A DNA stretch of 17,503 nucleotides from positions 1-17,503 of the forward strand of contig DFGB01000009.1 in the NCBI GenBank assembly GCA_002371135.1, given 5' to 3'. The notes below the pieces were generated by a model, which saw nothing but the letters and a program-made list of their open reading frames with translations, ran no database searches and was not told where the DNA came from. Of the stretch, positions 1 to 8,146 are shown piece by piece. Source of the stretch: Verrucomicrobia bacterium UBA3761 (GTDB taxonomy: Bacteria > Verrucomicrobiota > Kiritimatiellia > RFP12 > UBA1067). Position numbers and translations under genes: made by a program. The stretch's first letter is position 1. Each line of letters begins with the position of its first letter.

Positions 1-15
1 CTTCCCTCTTCCCTT
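1..15. repeat. pyrimidine-rich repeat arm at window start
   Basis: CTTCCCTCTTCCCTT is the exact reverse complement of 17450-17464. It looks like the right arm of a palindromic tandem-word element that continues left of the window, about 60 bases upstream of the rpoD promoter. Confidence 0.45.
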
Positions 16-36
16 AAATAAACGCAAATACCCCCC

Positions 37-65
37 TTGCGGGTTGCGGCGGGATATGATACAAT
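37..65 (+). promoter_or_regulatory. possible upstream rpoD promoter
   Basis: TTGCGG at 37-42 and TACAAT at 60-65 are separated by 17 bases. The -10 matches the sigma-70 consensus at 5 of 6 positions, the -35 at only 3 of 6. A transcript from here would start near 72 and carry a leader of about 45 bases that includes the GGAG at 109-112. It is an alternative, or an addition, to the stronger-looking promoter at 77-106. Confidence 0.3.
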
Positions 66-76
66 ATTCTACACCC

Positions 77-106
77 TTGACAAAGTGCGAATGGGTGGAT
101 TATACT
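77..106 (+). promoter_or_regulatory. sigma-70 type promoter for rpoD, very close to the start codon
   Basis: A perfect TTGACA at 77-82 and TATACT (5 of 6) at 101-106 have an 18-base spacer. The predicted transcription start is near 113, only about 4 bases before the ATG at 117. The GGAG at 109-112 would then lie outside the mRNA and the transcript would be almost leaderless. The near-consensus boxes are seen directly; the start point is inferred from usual spacing. Confidence 0.6.
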
Positions 107-116
107 CTGGAGCTAT

Positions 117-2156
<2,040 letters not shown>

Positions 2157-2193
2157 GAGAATGGGTGGGAAAACAACCAAGGAACAACAGAAA

Positions 2194-2691
2194 ATGGATA
2201 TTACAAGTCTTTTCACCGGTGAGACGGCGCAGGCGGCATGGACGCTCGCGGCCGTCGCATTCGCCGCTGGCGCCATCGTCGCGGCAATCATCCTCAAGGC
2301 GTGCTGCCGTTGCTCGAAGGATGGCGGCTCTTCGCAGGAGCGTTCCGCCAAGTCCGGCGGCGTCAAGCGCGACCAGAAGCGTTCCGCCGCCAACGCCGCG
2401 ACCCCTCGCTTCGAAAAGAAGCATCCCGCCCCCGCGGACGGCTCCATCGAAATCTACGTCGGCAACCTCAGCTACGACGTCACCGACGATGACCTGCGCA
2501 AGGAGTTCGAGGCGTTCGGCACGGTGAACTACGCCCGCGTCGTCACCAACCGCTACAACAACAAGTCCAAGGGCTTCGGGTTCGTCCACATGCCCAACCA
2601 TGCCGAAGTCGACAAGGCCCTCGAGGCTCTCAACGACAAGGAAATCCTCGGCCGCCGCATCAAGTGCAACGTGGCCAAAAACGTCGGGTAA
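2194..2691 (+). CDS. membrane-anchored RRM-domain RNA-binding protein
   Basis: The predicted protein has 165 residues. Start ATG 2194 is chosen because AAGGA at 2179-2183 lies 10 bases upstream; an in-frame ATG at 2161 would add 11 polar residues and has no such site. Residues about 13-35 form one hydrophobic helix (WTLAAVAFAAGAIVAAIIL), followed by a cysteine cluster (C37, C38, C40). A basic Ser/Lys/Arg linker runs to about 80. A single RNA recognition motif covers 85-163, with RNP2 IYVGNL (87-92) and RNP1 KGFGFVHM (126-133). The aromatic residues that stack on RNA bases (Y88, F128, F130) are all present. Bacterial RRM proteins, known best from cyanobacteria, are usually small and soluble; an N-terminal membrane segment is uncommon. 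The gene begins 37 bases after rpoD stops, so it is probably cotranscribed. RNA binding is well supported by motif; the membrane location is inferred from hydropathy. Confidence 0.88.
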   Translation: MDITSLFTGETAQAAWTLAAVAFAAGAIVAAIILKACCRCSKDGGSSQERSAKSGGVKRDQKRSAANAATPRFEKKHPAPADGSIEIYVGNLSYDVTDDDLRKEFEAFGTVNYARVVTNRYNNKSKGFGFVHMPNHAEVDKALEALNDKEILGRRIKCNVAKNVG

Positions 2692-2694
2692 GAC

Positions 2695-2823
2695 GTTGAA
2701 AAGTTGAAAGGTTGAAAAGTTGAAAAGCCAAACCATTCCGGTTGGCGCCACCTTTCGACTTTTCAACTTTTCAACTTCTCAACCTTTCAACTTTTCAACC
2801 TTTCAACCTTTCAACCTTTCAAC
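2695..2823. repeat. palindromic tandem-word element A (GTTGAAAR / YTTTCAAC)
   Basis: The left arm 2695-2727 is four 8-base GTTGAAAR units. The right arm 2759-2823 is eight units of the complementary word (TTTTCAAC or CTTTCAAC, with one TTCTCAAC). The reverse complement of the left arm matches 2759-2775 and 2784-2799 exactly; the two blocks are separated by a single extra 8-base unit. The loop 2728-2758 contains a smaller stem (AACC 2731-2734 with GGTT 2740-2743). The element fills nearly the whole gap between the RRM gene and the DJ-1 gene and ends 2 bases before the DJ-1 ATG. A terminator or mRNA-end stabiliser is possible, but there is no T-run after the stem. Confidence 0.9.
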
Positions 2824-2825
2824 CC

Positions 2826-3386
2826 ATGTCACGTGCATTGGTATTGCTGGCGCCGGGCTTTGAAGAAATCGAAGCGTTGAGCGTGGTGGACATTCTGAGA
2901 CGCGGTGGCGTGACCACCGTAATGGCGGCCGTGGCGCCGACGCTTGAAATCGTCGGTGCGCACGGCATCTGCGTCAAGGCGGACGTGCCTTTCGAAGACG
3001 TCGAGGAAGAGGAGTTCGACGCGCTTGTATTACCCGGCGGCGGAGAGGGCACCGCGAACCTGAAGGCGAGCGACGCCGTGATAGAGCGTCTGCGCCGGCA
3101 AAAGGAGGAAGGCCGGCTCATTTGCGCGATTTGCGCAGCCCCGACCATCCTTTCCTACGCGGGCGTCCTCGACCCCGACCAGCACGTCACGTGCTACCCG
3201 ACCTGCATAATGGACCTCGACCGCAAGGCCGCGAGCGTCCCCGTCGTCGCAGACGGCAATGTCATTACAGGCCAGGCGCCAGGCGCGGCCATGCTCTTCG
3301 GCCTCGTCATTCTTCACGCTCTCGCGAACGAAGCTCTCATGCACCGCGTCGCCCGCGAACTCGTCACCGACGTGCTGGAACACTGA
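2826..3386 (+). CDS. DJ-1/PfpI family protein
   Basis: The protein has 186 residues, the usual length for a single-domain, cytoplasmic DJ-1/ThiJ/YajL relative. The first strand MSRALVLLAPGFEEIEAL carries the conserved glutamate at E16 (equivalent to human DJ-1 E18). The nucleophile elbow AICAAP places the reactive cysteine at C103 (equivalent to C106), after the glycine-rich LVLPGGGEG at 68-76. The human histidine 126 position is Tyr here (TCYP, 122-125), as in many bacterial members. Family activities include stress protection and, debated, glyoxalase or deglycase chemistry; the substrate cannot be read from sequence. An upstream in-frame ATG at 2742 only translates the tandem repeat, so 2826 is preferred. 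No Shine-Dalgarno precedes it; the leader is repeat DNA ending in CTTTCAACCC. Confidence 0.92.
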   Translation: MSRALVLLAPGFEEIEALSVVDILRRGGVTTVMAAVAPTLEIVGAHGICVKADVPFEDVEEEEFDALVLPGGGEGTANLKASDAVIERLRRQKEEGRLICAICAAPTILSYAGVLDPDQHVTCYPTCIMDLDRKAASVPVVADGNVITGQAPGAAMLFGLVILHALANEALMHRVARELVTDVLEH

Positions 3387-3388
3387 CA

Positions 3389-3490
3389 ATTTTTCGATTT
3401 ACGATTTACGATTTACGATTTGCGATAGCTCTCTGCGGGAGATAAAAATCATAAATCGTAAATTGAAAAATCGAAAATCGAAAATCGGAA
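3389..3490. repeat. palindromic tandem-word element B (TTTACGA / AATCGAA)
   Basis: Just after the DJ-1 stop, TTTACGA is repeated every 7 bases from about 3394 to 3426. The right arm begins at 3443 and includes AATCGAA repeated every 7 bases up to about 3490. Positions 3389-3407 and 3453-3471 are inverted copies with one mismatch in 19. A small GC-containing stem (CTC...GAG) lies near 3430-3440 in the loop. The element is AT-rich against a GC-rich background and runs into the start region of the next gene. Confidence 0.82.
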
Positions 3491-3506
3491 AATGGAAATG
3501 CAACAA

Positions 3507-4262
3507 ATGAAAAATCTCGTTTTCGCCATTGCGGTCGCGTGCGCGGCCTCCACGTTCGCCAAGACATCCACGCCCGCCGGGTTCACCGACGACCTCGACG
3601 CGGCTCTCGCCGCCGCCAAGTCCGACGGCAAGTTCGTCTACGCCTGCTTTTCCGGCAGCGACTGGTGCGGCTGGTGCATCAAACTCGAGGAGGAGGTCTT
3701 CTCCAAGGAGGAATTCCTTTCAGCCGTCACCAACGACTACCACCTCGTCTTTATCGACTCCCCCAATGATACGGATCTGCTGAGCGAGAGGGCGAAAGTC
3801 GAGAACCCGAAGCTCGTGGACAAGTATGGGATAGAGGGCTTCCCGACCGCGCTTGTCCTCGACGGCGAAGGCAGGAAACTCGCCAAGACCGGCTACCGCC
3901 GCGGCGGGCCTGCGAAGTATGCGGAGTATCTGGCCATGGTGCGCAAGGAGGGCCCCGCGATTGCCCGCCGCGAGGCGGCTTTTGCGAAGGTGGTCGCGCC
4001 GTTCCGCGATGAAATGCGCAAGCTCGGCGATGAAAATCGCGCCGTCATCGAGAAGATATACAAAGAAGGCCAGGTGGCCGGACTTGACGATGCGGCCATC
4101 GAAGCGAAAATCAAGAGTGAAGCCCTGCCGGGCTTCATCGAGAAATGCTGCAAGGCCATCGAGAAGTTCGAAGCCGAAGACGCGCCCGTGGAAATCGCCC
4201 CCATGAAGGCAAAGGAACTCGACAACGCCAAGGGCTGGCTCGCCACGCTCGAAAAACTGTAA
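3507..4262 (+). CDS. exported thioredoxin-fold protein with WCGWC motif
   Basis: The protein has 251 residues from ATG 3507. That start gives a clean signal peptide, MKNLVFAIAVACAASTFA, with likely cleavage after A18. GGAA at 3494-3497 lies 9 bases upstream; in-frame ATGs at 3492 and 3498 are alternatives that add MEMQQ or MQQ. Residues about 22-145 form a thioredoxin-like domain: FSGSDWCGWC places the redox cysteines at C54 and C57, and the cis-proline is P113 in GFPTALVLD. Residues 150-251 are a helical, charged C-terminal region with a CC pair (214-215) that I do not recognise. The likely role is thiol-disulfide reduction or exchange on exported proteins, as in thioredoxin_7/DsbD-gamma-like families. 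The partner is unknown. Confidence 0.85.
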   Translation: MKNLVFAIAVACAASTFAKTSTPAGFTDDLDAALAAAKSDGKFVYACFSGSDWCGWCIKLEEEVFSKEEFLSAVTNDYHLVFIDSPNDTDLLSERAKVENPKLVDKYGIEGFPTALVLDGEGRKLAKTGYRRGGPAKYAEYLAMVRKEGPAIARREAAFAKVVAPFRDEMRKLGDENRAVIEKIYKEGQVAGLDDAAIEAKIKSEALPGFIEKCCKAIEKFEAEDAPVEIAPMKAKELDNAKGWLATLEKL

Positions 4263-4299
4263 AGGATTTTTCGGTTTGCGCTCATGCATTCCTTTTTTT
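4261..4299 (+). terminator. possible weak terminator after the thioredoxin-fold gene
   Basis: AAAGGA at 4261-4266 can pair with TCCTTT at 4290-4295, and a run of seven T follows (4293-4299). The stem is short and AT-rich with a loop of over 20 bases, so intrinsic termination is only tentative. The stronger hairpin of element C begins two bases later. Confidence 0.3.
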
Positions 4300-4300
4300 A

Positions 4301-4415
4301 ATCGCAGAGACGCAGAGTGCGCAGAGAACTTTTCAACATTTCAACGCCTTCTCTCTGCGCACTCTGCGTCTCTGCGATAAATAAATCGAAAAATCGAAGA
4401 ATCGAAAATCGAAAA
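4301..4415. repeat. palindromic element C: perfect 27-bp inverted repeat plus AATCGAA words
   Basis: Positions 4301-4327 and 4352-4378 are perfect inverted copies of 27 bases, built from GCAGAG-type words. The 24-base loop (4328-4351) contains TTTCAACATTTCAAC, the word used by element A. After the right arm, 4383-4415 carries AATCGAA/AATCGAAA units like those of element B, so this locus combines three word types. It lies between the thioredoxin-fold gene and ileS, ending about 9 bases before the ileS ATG. Confidence 0.92.
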
Positions 4416-4423
4416 ATAAAACA

Positions 4424-7400
4424 ATGTTCAAAGCGGTATCAAACAAGGTCGCGTTCCCCGAAATGGAAAAGGGGATTCTGGAATTCTGGGAAAAAGACGG
4501 CACGTTCAAAAAATCCCTTGAGAAGAACAAAGGCGCCGGGCGGTATAAATTCTACGACGGACCTCCGTTTGCGACGGGTCTGCCGCACTACGGGCATCTG
4601 CTCGCGGGGACGATCAAGGATATCGTGCCGCGCTACCAGACGATGCGCGGCAAGTATGTAGAGCGCCGCTTCGGCTGGGATACGCACGGGTTGCCGATCG
4701 AGGCGCTCGCGCAGGAGGCGCTGGGCGTCGCCGGTGCGCCGGAAATCAAGGCGCTCGGCGTAGATAAGTTCAACGAGCAGTGCCGCTCGATGGTCCTCAA
4801 ATACGTCTCCGAATGGCGCAAGACCGTCACGCGCATGGGTCGCTGGGTCGACTTCGACAACGATTACAAGACCATGAACCCCGAGTTCATGGAGACCATC
4901 TGGTGGGTGTTCAAGCAGCTTTGGGACCAGGGGCGCGTCTACCGCTCCCACCGCATCATGCCGTATTCCTGGAAGCTCTCGACGCCGCTTTCCAACTTCG
5001 AGGCCGGCTCGAACTACAAGGACGTCCAGGACCCGACCGTGACGGTCCGCGTCAAGGCGACCTCCGGCGTCGACTCCATTCCCGCGTTGGCCGAGGCCGC
5101 CCCCGCGGCCGTCTATCTCCTCATCTGGACGACGACGCCGTGGACGCTCCCTGAGAACCTCGCCATCTGCGCTGGTGCCGAGATCGACTACGTGGCCGTG
5201 CGAGACCTCACCGACGACGCACGCCCCGTCTACGTGATGGCCGAGGCTCGCCTCGCGACGATCTTCAAGAAGCCCGAGCAGTATGAACGCGTCGCGGTAT
5301 TCAAGGGCTCTGCCCTCAAGGGATGGACCTACGAGCCAATCTTCCCCTATTTCGCCGACAAGGCCGCCGAGGGCGCGTTCCACGTGTTCAACGACGACTA
5401 CGTCACCACGAGCGACGGCACCGGCCTCGTCCACATCGCGCCGGCCTACGGCGAGGACGACTTCCGCGTCTGCAAGGCGAACGACATGAACGCCTTCGCC
5501 GACCCCCTCGACGACGCCTGCCGCTTCACCGCCGAACTGCCTGAATACGCCGGCCGCTTCTGCAAGGATTGCGACAAGGACATCATCAAGCGCCTCAAGA
5601 CGGAGGGCAAGCTCGTCCACCAGTCGACGATCGTCCACTCCTATCCTTTCTGCGACAGGACCGACACCCCTCTCATCTACCGCGCAATCGACGCGTGGTA
5701 CGTCCGTGTCGAGGATCTCCACGAGCGCCTCGCCGCCAACAACGACACCGTCCACTGGACCCCTTCCTACGTCGGCGACAAGCGCTTCGGCAACTGGCTC
5801 AAGGACGCGCGCGACTGGAACATTTCCCGCAACCGCTTCTGGGGTTCGTGCATCCCCGTGTGGATCAACGAGGCCGACCCCACGGACATGATTTGCGTCG
5901 GTTCGGTCAAGGAGCTCGAAGATCTTTCCGGCGTGCGCGTCACCGACCTCCACAAGCATTTTGTCGATAAGATCCTCATTCGCAAGGATGGCAAGGTCTA
6001 TCGCCGCACGCCCGAGGTGCTCGACTGCTGGTTCGAATCCGGCTCCATGCCATACGCCCAGCAGCACTACATGGGCGAGGGCGGCGTCGACGACTTCTTC
6101 CCGGCCGACTTCATCGCCGAGGGCCTCGACCAGACGCGCGGCTGGTTCTATACTCTCATGCTCCTTGGCACGATGCTCTTCGGCAAGTCCCCTTACAAGA
6201 ACGTCGTCGTCAACGGCCTCGTTCTCGCCGAGGACGGCAAGAAGATGTCCAAGCGCCTCAAGAACTACCCCGACCCGACGAAGATGCTCGATACCTACGG
6301 CGCGGACGCGATCAGGCTCTACATGATCTACTCGCCCGTCGTCAAGGCCGAGAACCTGAAGTTCTCCGAGAGCGGCGTCAAGCAGCTTATGCGCGACTTG
6401 CTCATCCCGTGGTGGAACGCGTATTCGTTCTTCGTCACGTATGCCAACGTCGACAAGTTCCACGACGCCGAGGTCGTCTACCCTGAAAGCGAAAACGTCC
6501 TCGACCGCTGGATCATCTCCTCGATGGAGACGCTTGTCGCCGATGTCACCGCCGCGATGGACGACTACGATCTCCAGAAGGCCGTGCGCCCGTTCGTGAA
6601 GTTCATCGAAGACCTCACCAACTGGTACATCCGCCGCTCCAGGAGGCGGTTCTGGAAATCGACGAACGACGGCGACAAGCTGAGCGCCTACAGGACGCTC
6701 CGCTACGTGCTCGTCCAGCTCGCGAAAGTCGCCGCTCCATTCACGCCGTTCATCGCCGATGAGATTTACTTGAACCTGAAGGGCGAGAGCGACCCTGGTA
6801 GCGTGCACCTCTGCGACTTCCCACAGTCGAACGCCAACGCGCGCGATCTCGACCTCGAGCGCCGCATGGCCGCCGTGCAGGCGGTGGTCGAACTCGGCCG
6901 CCGCCTCCGCGCCGACAGCGACCTCAAAGTCCGCCAGCCTCTTGCCGCAATCAGGATTTCGGGCGCCGACGTCAAGGGTCTCGAAGACCTCATCGAGGAC
7001 GAACTCAACGTCAAGAGCGTCGAATACGCCGCCGACGAACGCGAACTGTGCGAAGTCTCCTACAAGGCGAACTTCAAGACGCTCGGCCCGAAGTGCGGCG
7101 CGAAGATGAAGGCCGTCGCTGCCGCGATCGCCCGGCTCGAATCGTTCACGGGTGCGATGGAGCTCGAAGGCGTCGCAATCGGCGAGGATGATGTAATCGT
7201 CACGCGCAAGGCGAAGGAAGGGCTCGTCGTCGCGTCGCAAGGCGCAGTCGTCGTCGCGCTCGATACTCTCCTCACGCCGGCGCTCGTTTCAGAAGGCCTC
7301 GCACGCGAATTCGTGTCGCACGTCCAGGCGATGCGCAAGGAGGCGGACTTCGAAGTCACCCAGCGCATTGTCGTCGCCGTCGCGGGCGATGCCGAACTCA

Positions 7401-7540
7401 AGGCCGCGCTCGAGGCGCACGGCGATTACGTGAAGAACGAGACTCTCTGCGTCGAGCTCGATTTCGTAGATAGCCTCGACTCCGCGAGCGTATCGCTCAA
7501 CGGCCACGAAACCCGCATCTGCGTCGCCCCGCGCAACTAG
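4424..7540 (+). CDS. ileS: isoleucyl-tRNA synthetase, eukaryotic-like type
   Basis: This 1038-residue class I aminoacyl-tRNA synthetase charges tRNA-Ile with isoleucine. The HIGH-type signature is HYGH (55-58) in PPFATGLPHYGHLLAGTIKD, and the KMSKR loop is at 607-611 in DGKKMSKRLKN. The CP1 editing insertion contains GTGLVHIAPAYGEDDF (from about 332). The anticodon-binding helical domain follows (about 660-830, with TNWYIRRSRRRFW), then a long C-terminal region. Length and the motif wording match the eukaryotic/archaeal-like IleRS type that some bacteria carry, rather than the shorter common bacterial type. In characterised cases that type is less sensitive to mupirocin; whether this holds here is inference. 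No Shine-Dalgarno is visible before ATG 4424; the leader is A-rich repeat. No T-box leader is seen. It heads a likely three-gene unit. Confidence 0.97.
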   Translation: MFKAVSNKVAFPEMEKGILEFWEKDGTFKKSLEKNKGAGRYKFYDGPPFATGLPHYGHLLAGTIKDIVPRYQTMRGKYVERRFGWDTHGLPIEALAQEALGVAGAPEIKALGVDKFNEQCRSMVLKYVSEWRKTVTRMGRWVDFDNDYKTMNPEFMETIWWVFKQLWDQGRVYRSHRIMPYSWKLSTPLSNFEAGSNYKDVQDPTVTVRVKATSGVDSIPALAEAAPAAVYLLIWTTTPWTLPENLAICAGAEIDYVAVRDLTDDARPVYVMAEARLATIFKKPEQYERVAVFKGSALKGWTYEPIFPYFADKAAEGAFHVFNDDYVTTSDGTGLVHIAPAYGEDDFRVCKANDMNAFADPLDDACRFTAELPEYAGRFCKDCDKDIIKRLKTEGKLVHQSTIVHSYPFCDRTDTPLIYRAIDAWYVRVEDLHERLAANNDTVHWTPSYVGDKRFGNWLKDARDWNISRNRFWGSCIPVWINEADPTDMICVGSVKELEDLSGVRVTDLHKHFVDKILIRKDGKVYRRTPEVLDCWFESGSMPYAQQHYMGEGGVDDFFPADFIAEGLDQTRGWFYTLMLLGTMLFGKSPYKNVVVNGLVLAEDGKKMSKRLKNYPDPTKMLDTYGADAIRLYMIYSPVVKAENLKFSESGVKQLMRDLLIPWWNAYSFFVTYANVDKFHDAEVVYPESENVLDRWIISSMETLVADVTAAMDDYDLQKAVRPFVKFIEDLTNWYIRRSRRRFWKSTNDGDKLSAYRTLRYVLVQLAKVAAPFTPFIADEIYLNLKGESDPGSVHLCDFPQSNANARDLDLERRMAAVQAVVELGRRLRADSDLKVRQPLAAIRISGADVKGLEDLIEDELNVKSVEYAADERELCEVSYKANFKTLGPKCGAKMKAVAAAIARLESFTGAMELEGVAIGEDDVIVTRKAKEGLVVASQGAVVVALDTLLTPALVSEGLAREFVSHVQAMRKEADFEVTQRIVVAVAGDAELKAALEAHGDYVKNETLCVELDFVDSLDSASVSLNGHETRICVAPRN

Positions 7541-7543
7541 ACG

Positions 7544-8146
7544 ATGGCGCAGGATTGGAACATCAAGTCGCGTTCGCACTTCTGCAGCGTATGCGCGAAG
7601 CCGCTTGTCGACCGCGCCCCGGTCGTCAGCGCCCTCAAGGAGACGCCCGAGGGCTACGAACGCTACGATGCGCATCCAGAGTGCTGGAAGGCGATGGAGC
7701 GCGACTGGCAGCCGTTCTCGCAGTGGGACGGCGTATACCTCGCGCCGGTCAAGGAGGAGAAGAAGGAGCCTCTCAAGAAGGAGGACGCGGGCGAGATTCT
7801 CCGCAAACTCGTGGCGCTCGAAGACCCGGCGATGAAGAACGTCGTCTACGTCCTCGCCGTCATGCTCGAGCGCTCGAAGATACTCGTCGAGCGCGACGCG
7901 AAGACCCTCGACGACGGTTCGATCCGCCGCGTCTACGAAGACAGGAAGAACGGCGACACGTTCATTATCCTCGATCCCCGCCTGCGTCTTGAGAACCTCG
8001 CCGAGGTCCAGCAGCAGGTCGTGGCGCTCCTCTCCGGCACCAAGACGTTCGGCGAAGTCTCCGCCGCCGAGGCGGAAGTGGAAAGCAGGGAGCAGGCAAG
8101 CCAGGAAGCCAGAACGACAAATGGCGACGGCCCAAAGCAAGCTTGA
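7544..8146 (+). CDS. uncharacterised protein with C-x2-C / H-x2-C putative metal site
   Basis: I do not recognise this 200-residue protein. Near the N-terminus C14-x2-C17 and, about 27 residues later, H44-x2-C47 (in DAHPECWKAMERDW) could form a one-zinc knuckle. Residues about 68-80 are Lys/Glu rich. Residues 82-165 look helical and include a hydrophobic stretch, VVYVLAVMLERSKILV, and a short basic segment. The last 25 residues are polar and low complexity. There is no signal peptide or clear membrane helix, so it is probably cytoplasmic. Its ATG is 3 bases after the ileS stop, and its end overlaps the SNF2 gene by 26 bases. It is therefore translated as part of that unit, and a nucleic-acid-linked role is possible but unproven. 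Confidence 0.78.
   Translation: MAQDWNIKSRSHFCSVCAKPLVDRAPVVSALKETPEGYERYDAHPECWKAMERDWQPFSQWDGVYLAPVKEEKKEPLKKEDAGEILRKLVALEDPAMKNVVYVLAVMLERSKILVERDAKTLDDGSIRRVYEDRKNGDTFIILDPRLRLENLAEVQQQVVALLSGTKTFGEVSAAEAEVESREQASQEARTTNGDGPKQA

Noticed and set aside
1..116. tRNA or small RNA gene upstream of rpoD
   Set aside because: No cloverleaf or conserved tRNA motifs; only promoter-like boxes and a short repeat arm.
2742..2825. N-terminal extension of the DJ-1 protein starting at ATG 2742
   Set aside because: It would translate the tandem repeat into a FSTFQPFNL-like peptide, absent from the family; the start at 2826 gives a normal DJ-1 N-terminus.
4301..4378. Insertion sequence or MITE ends
   Set aside because: No transposase, no target-site duplication seen, and the arms differ between loci; a hairpin element fits better, though non-autonomous mobility is not excluded.
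2695..4415. CRISPR array
   Set aside because: Repeats are 7-9 bases and contiguous, with no unique spacers and no cas genes in the window.
4262..4423. T-box riboswitch upstream of ileS
   Set aside because: The 161-base gap is taken up by the palindrome and AATCGAA words; no T-box motif or specifier-loop structure is visible.
4439..7240. 933-codon open frame on the minus strand across ileS
   Set aside because: It mirrors the ileS codons, has Val/Asp/Glu/Arg-biased low-information sequence and no motif; a codon-bias shadow.
7989..8120. 44-residue N-terminal extension of the SNF2 protein
   Set aside because: Arg/Ser/Pro-rich out-of-frame reading of the upstream gene; ATG 8121 has AGGAAG upstream.
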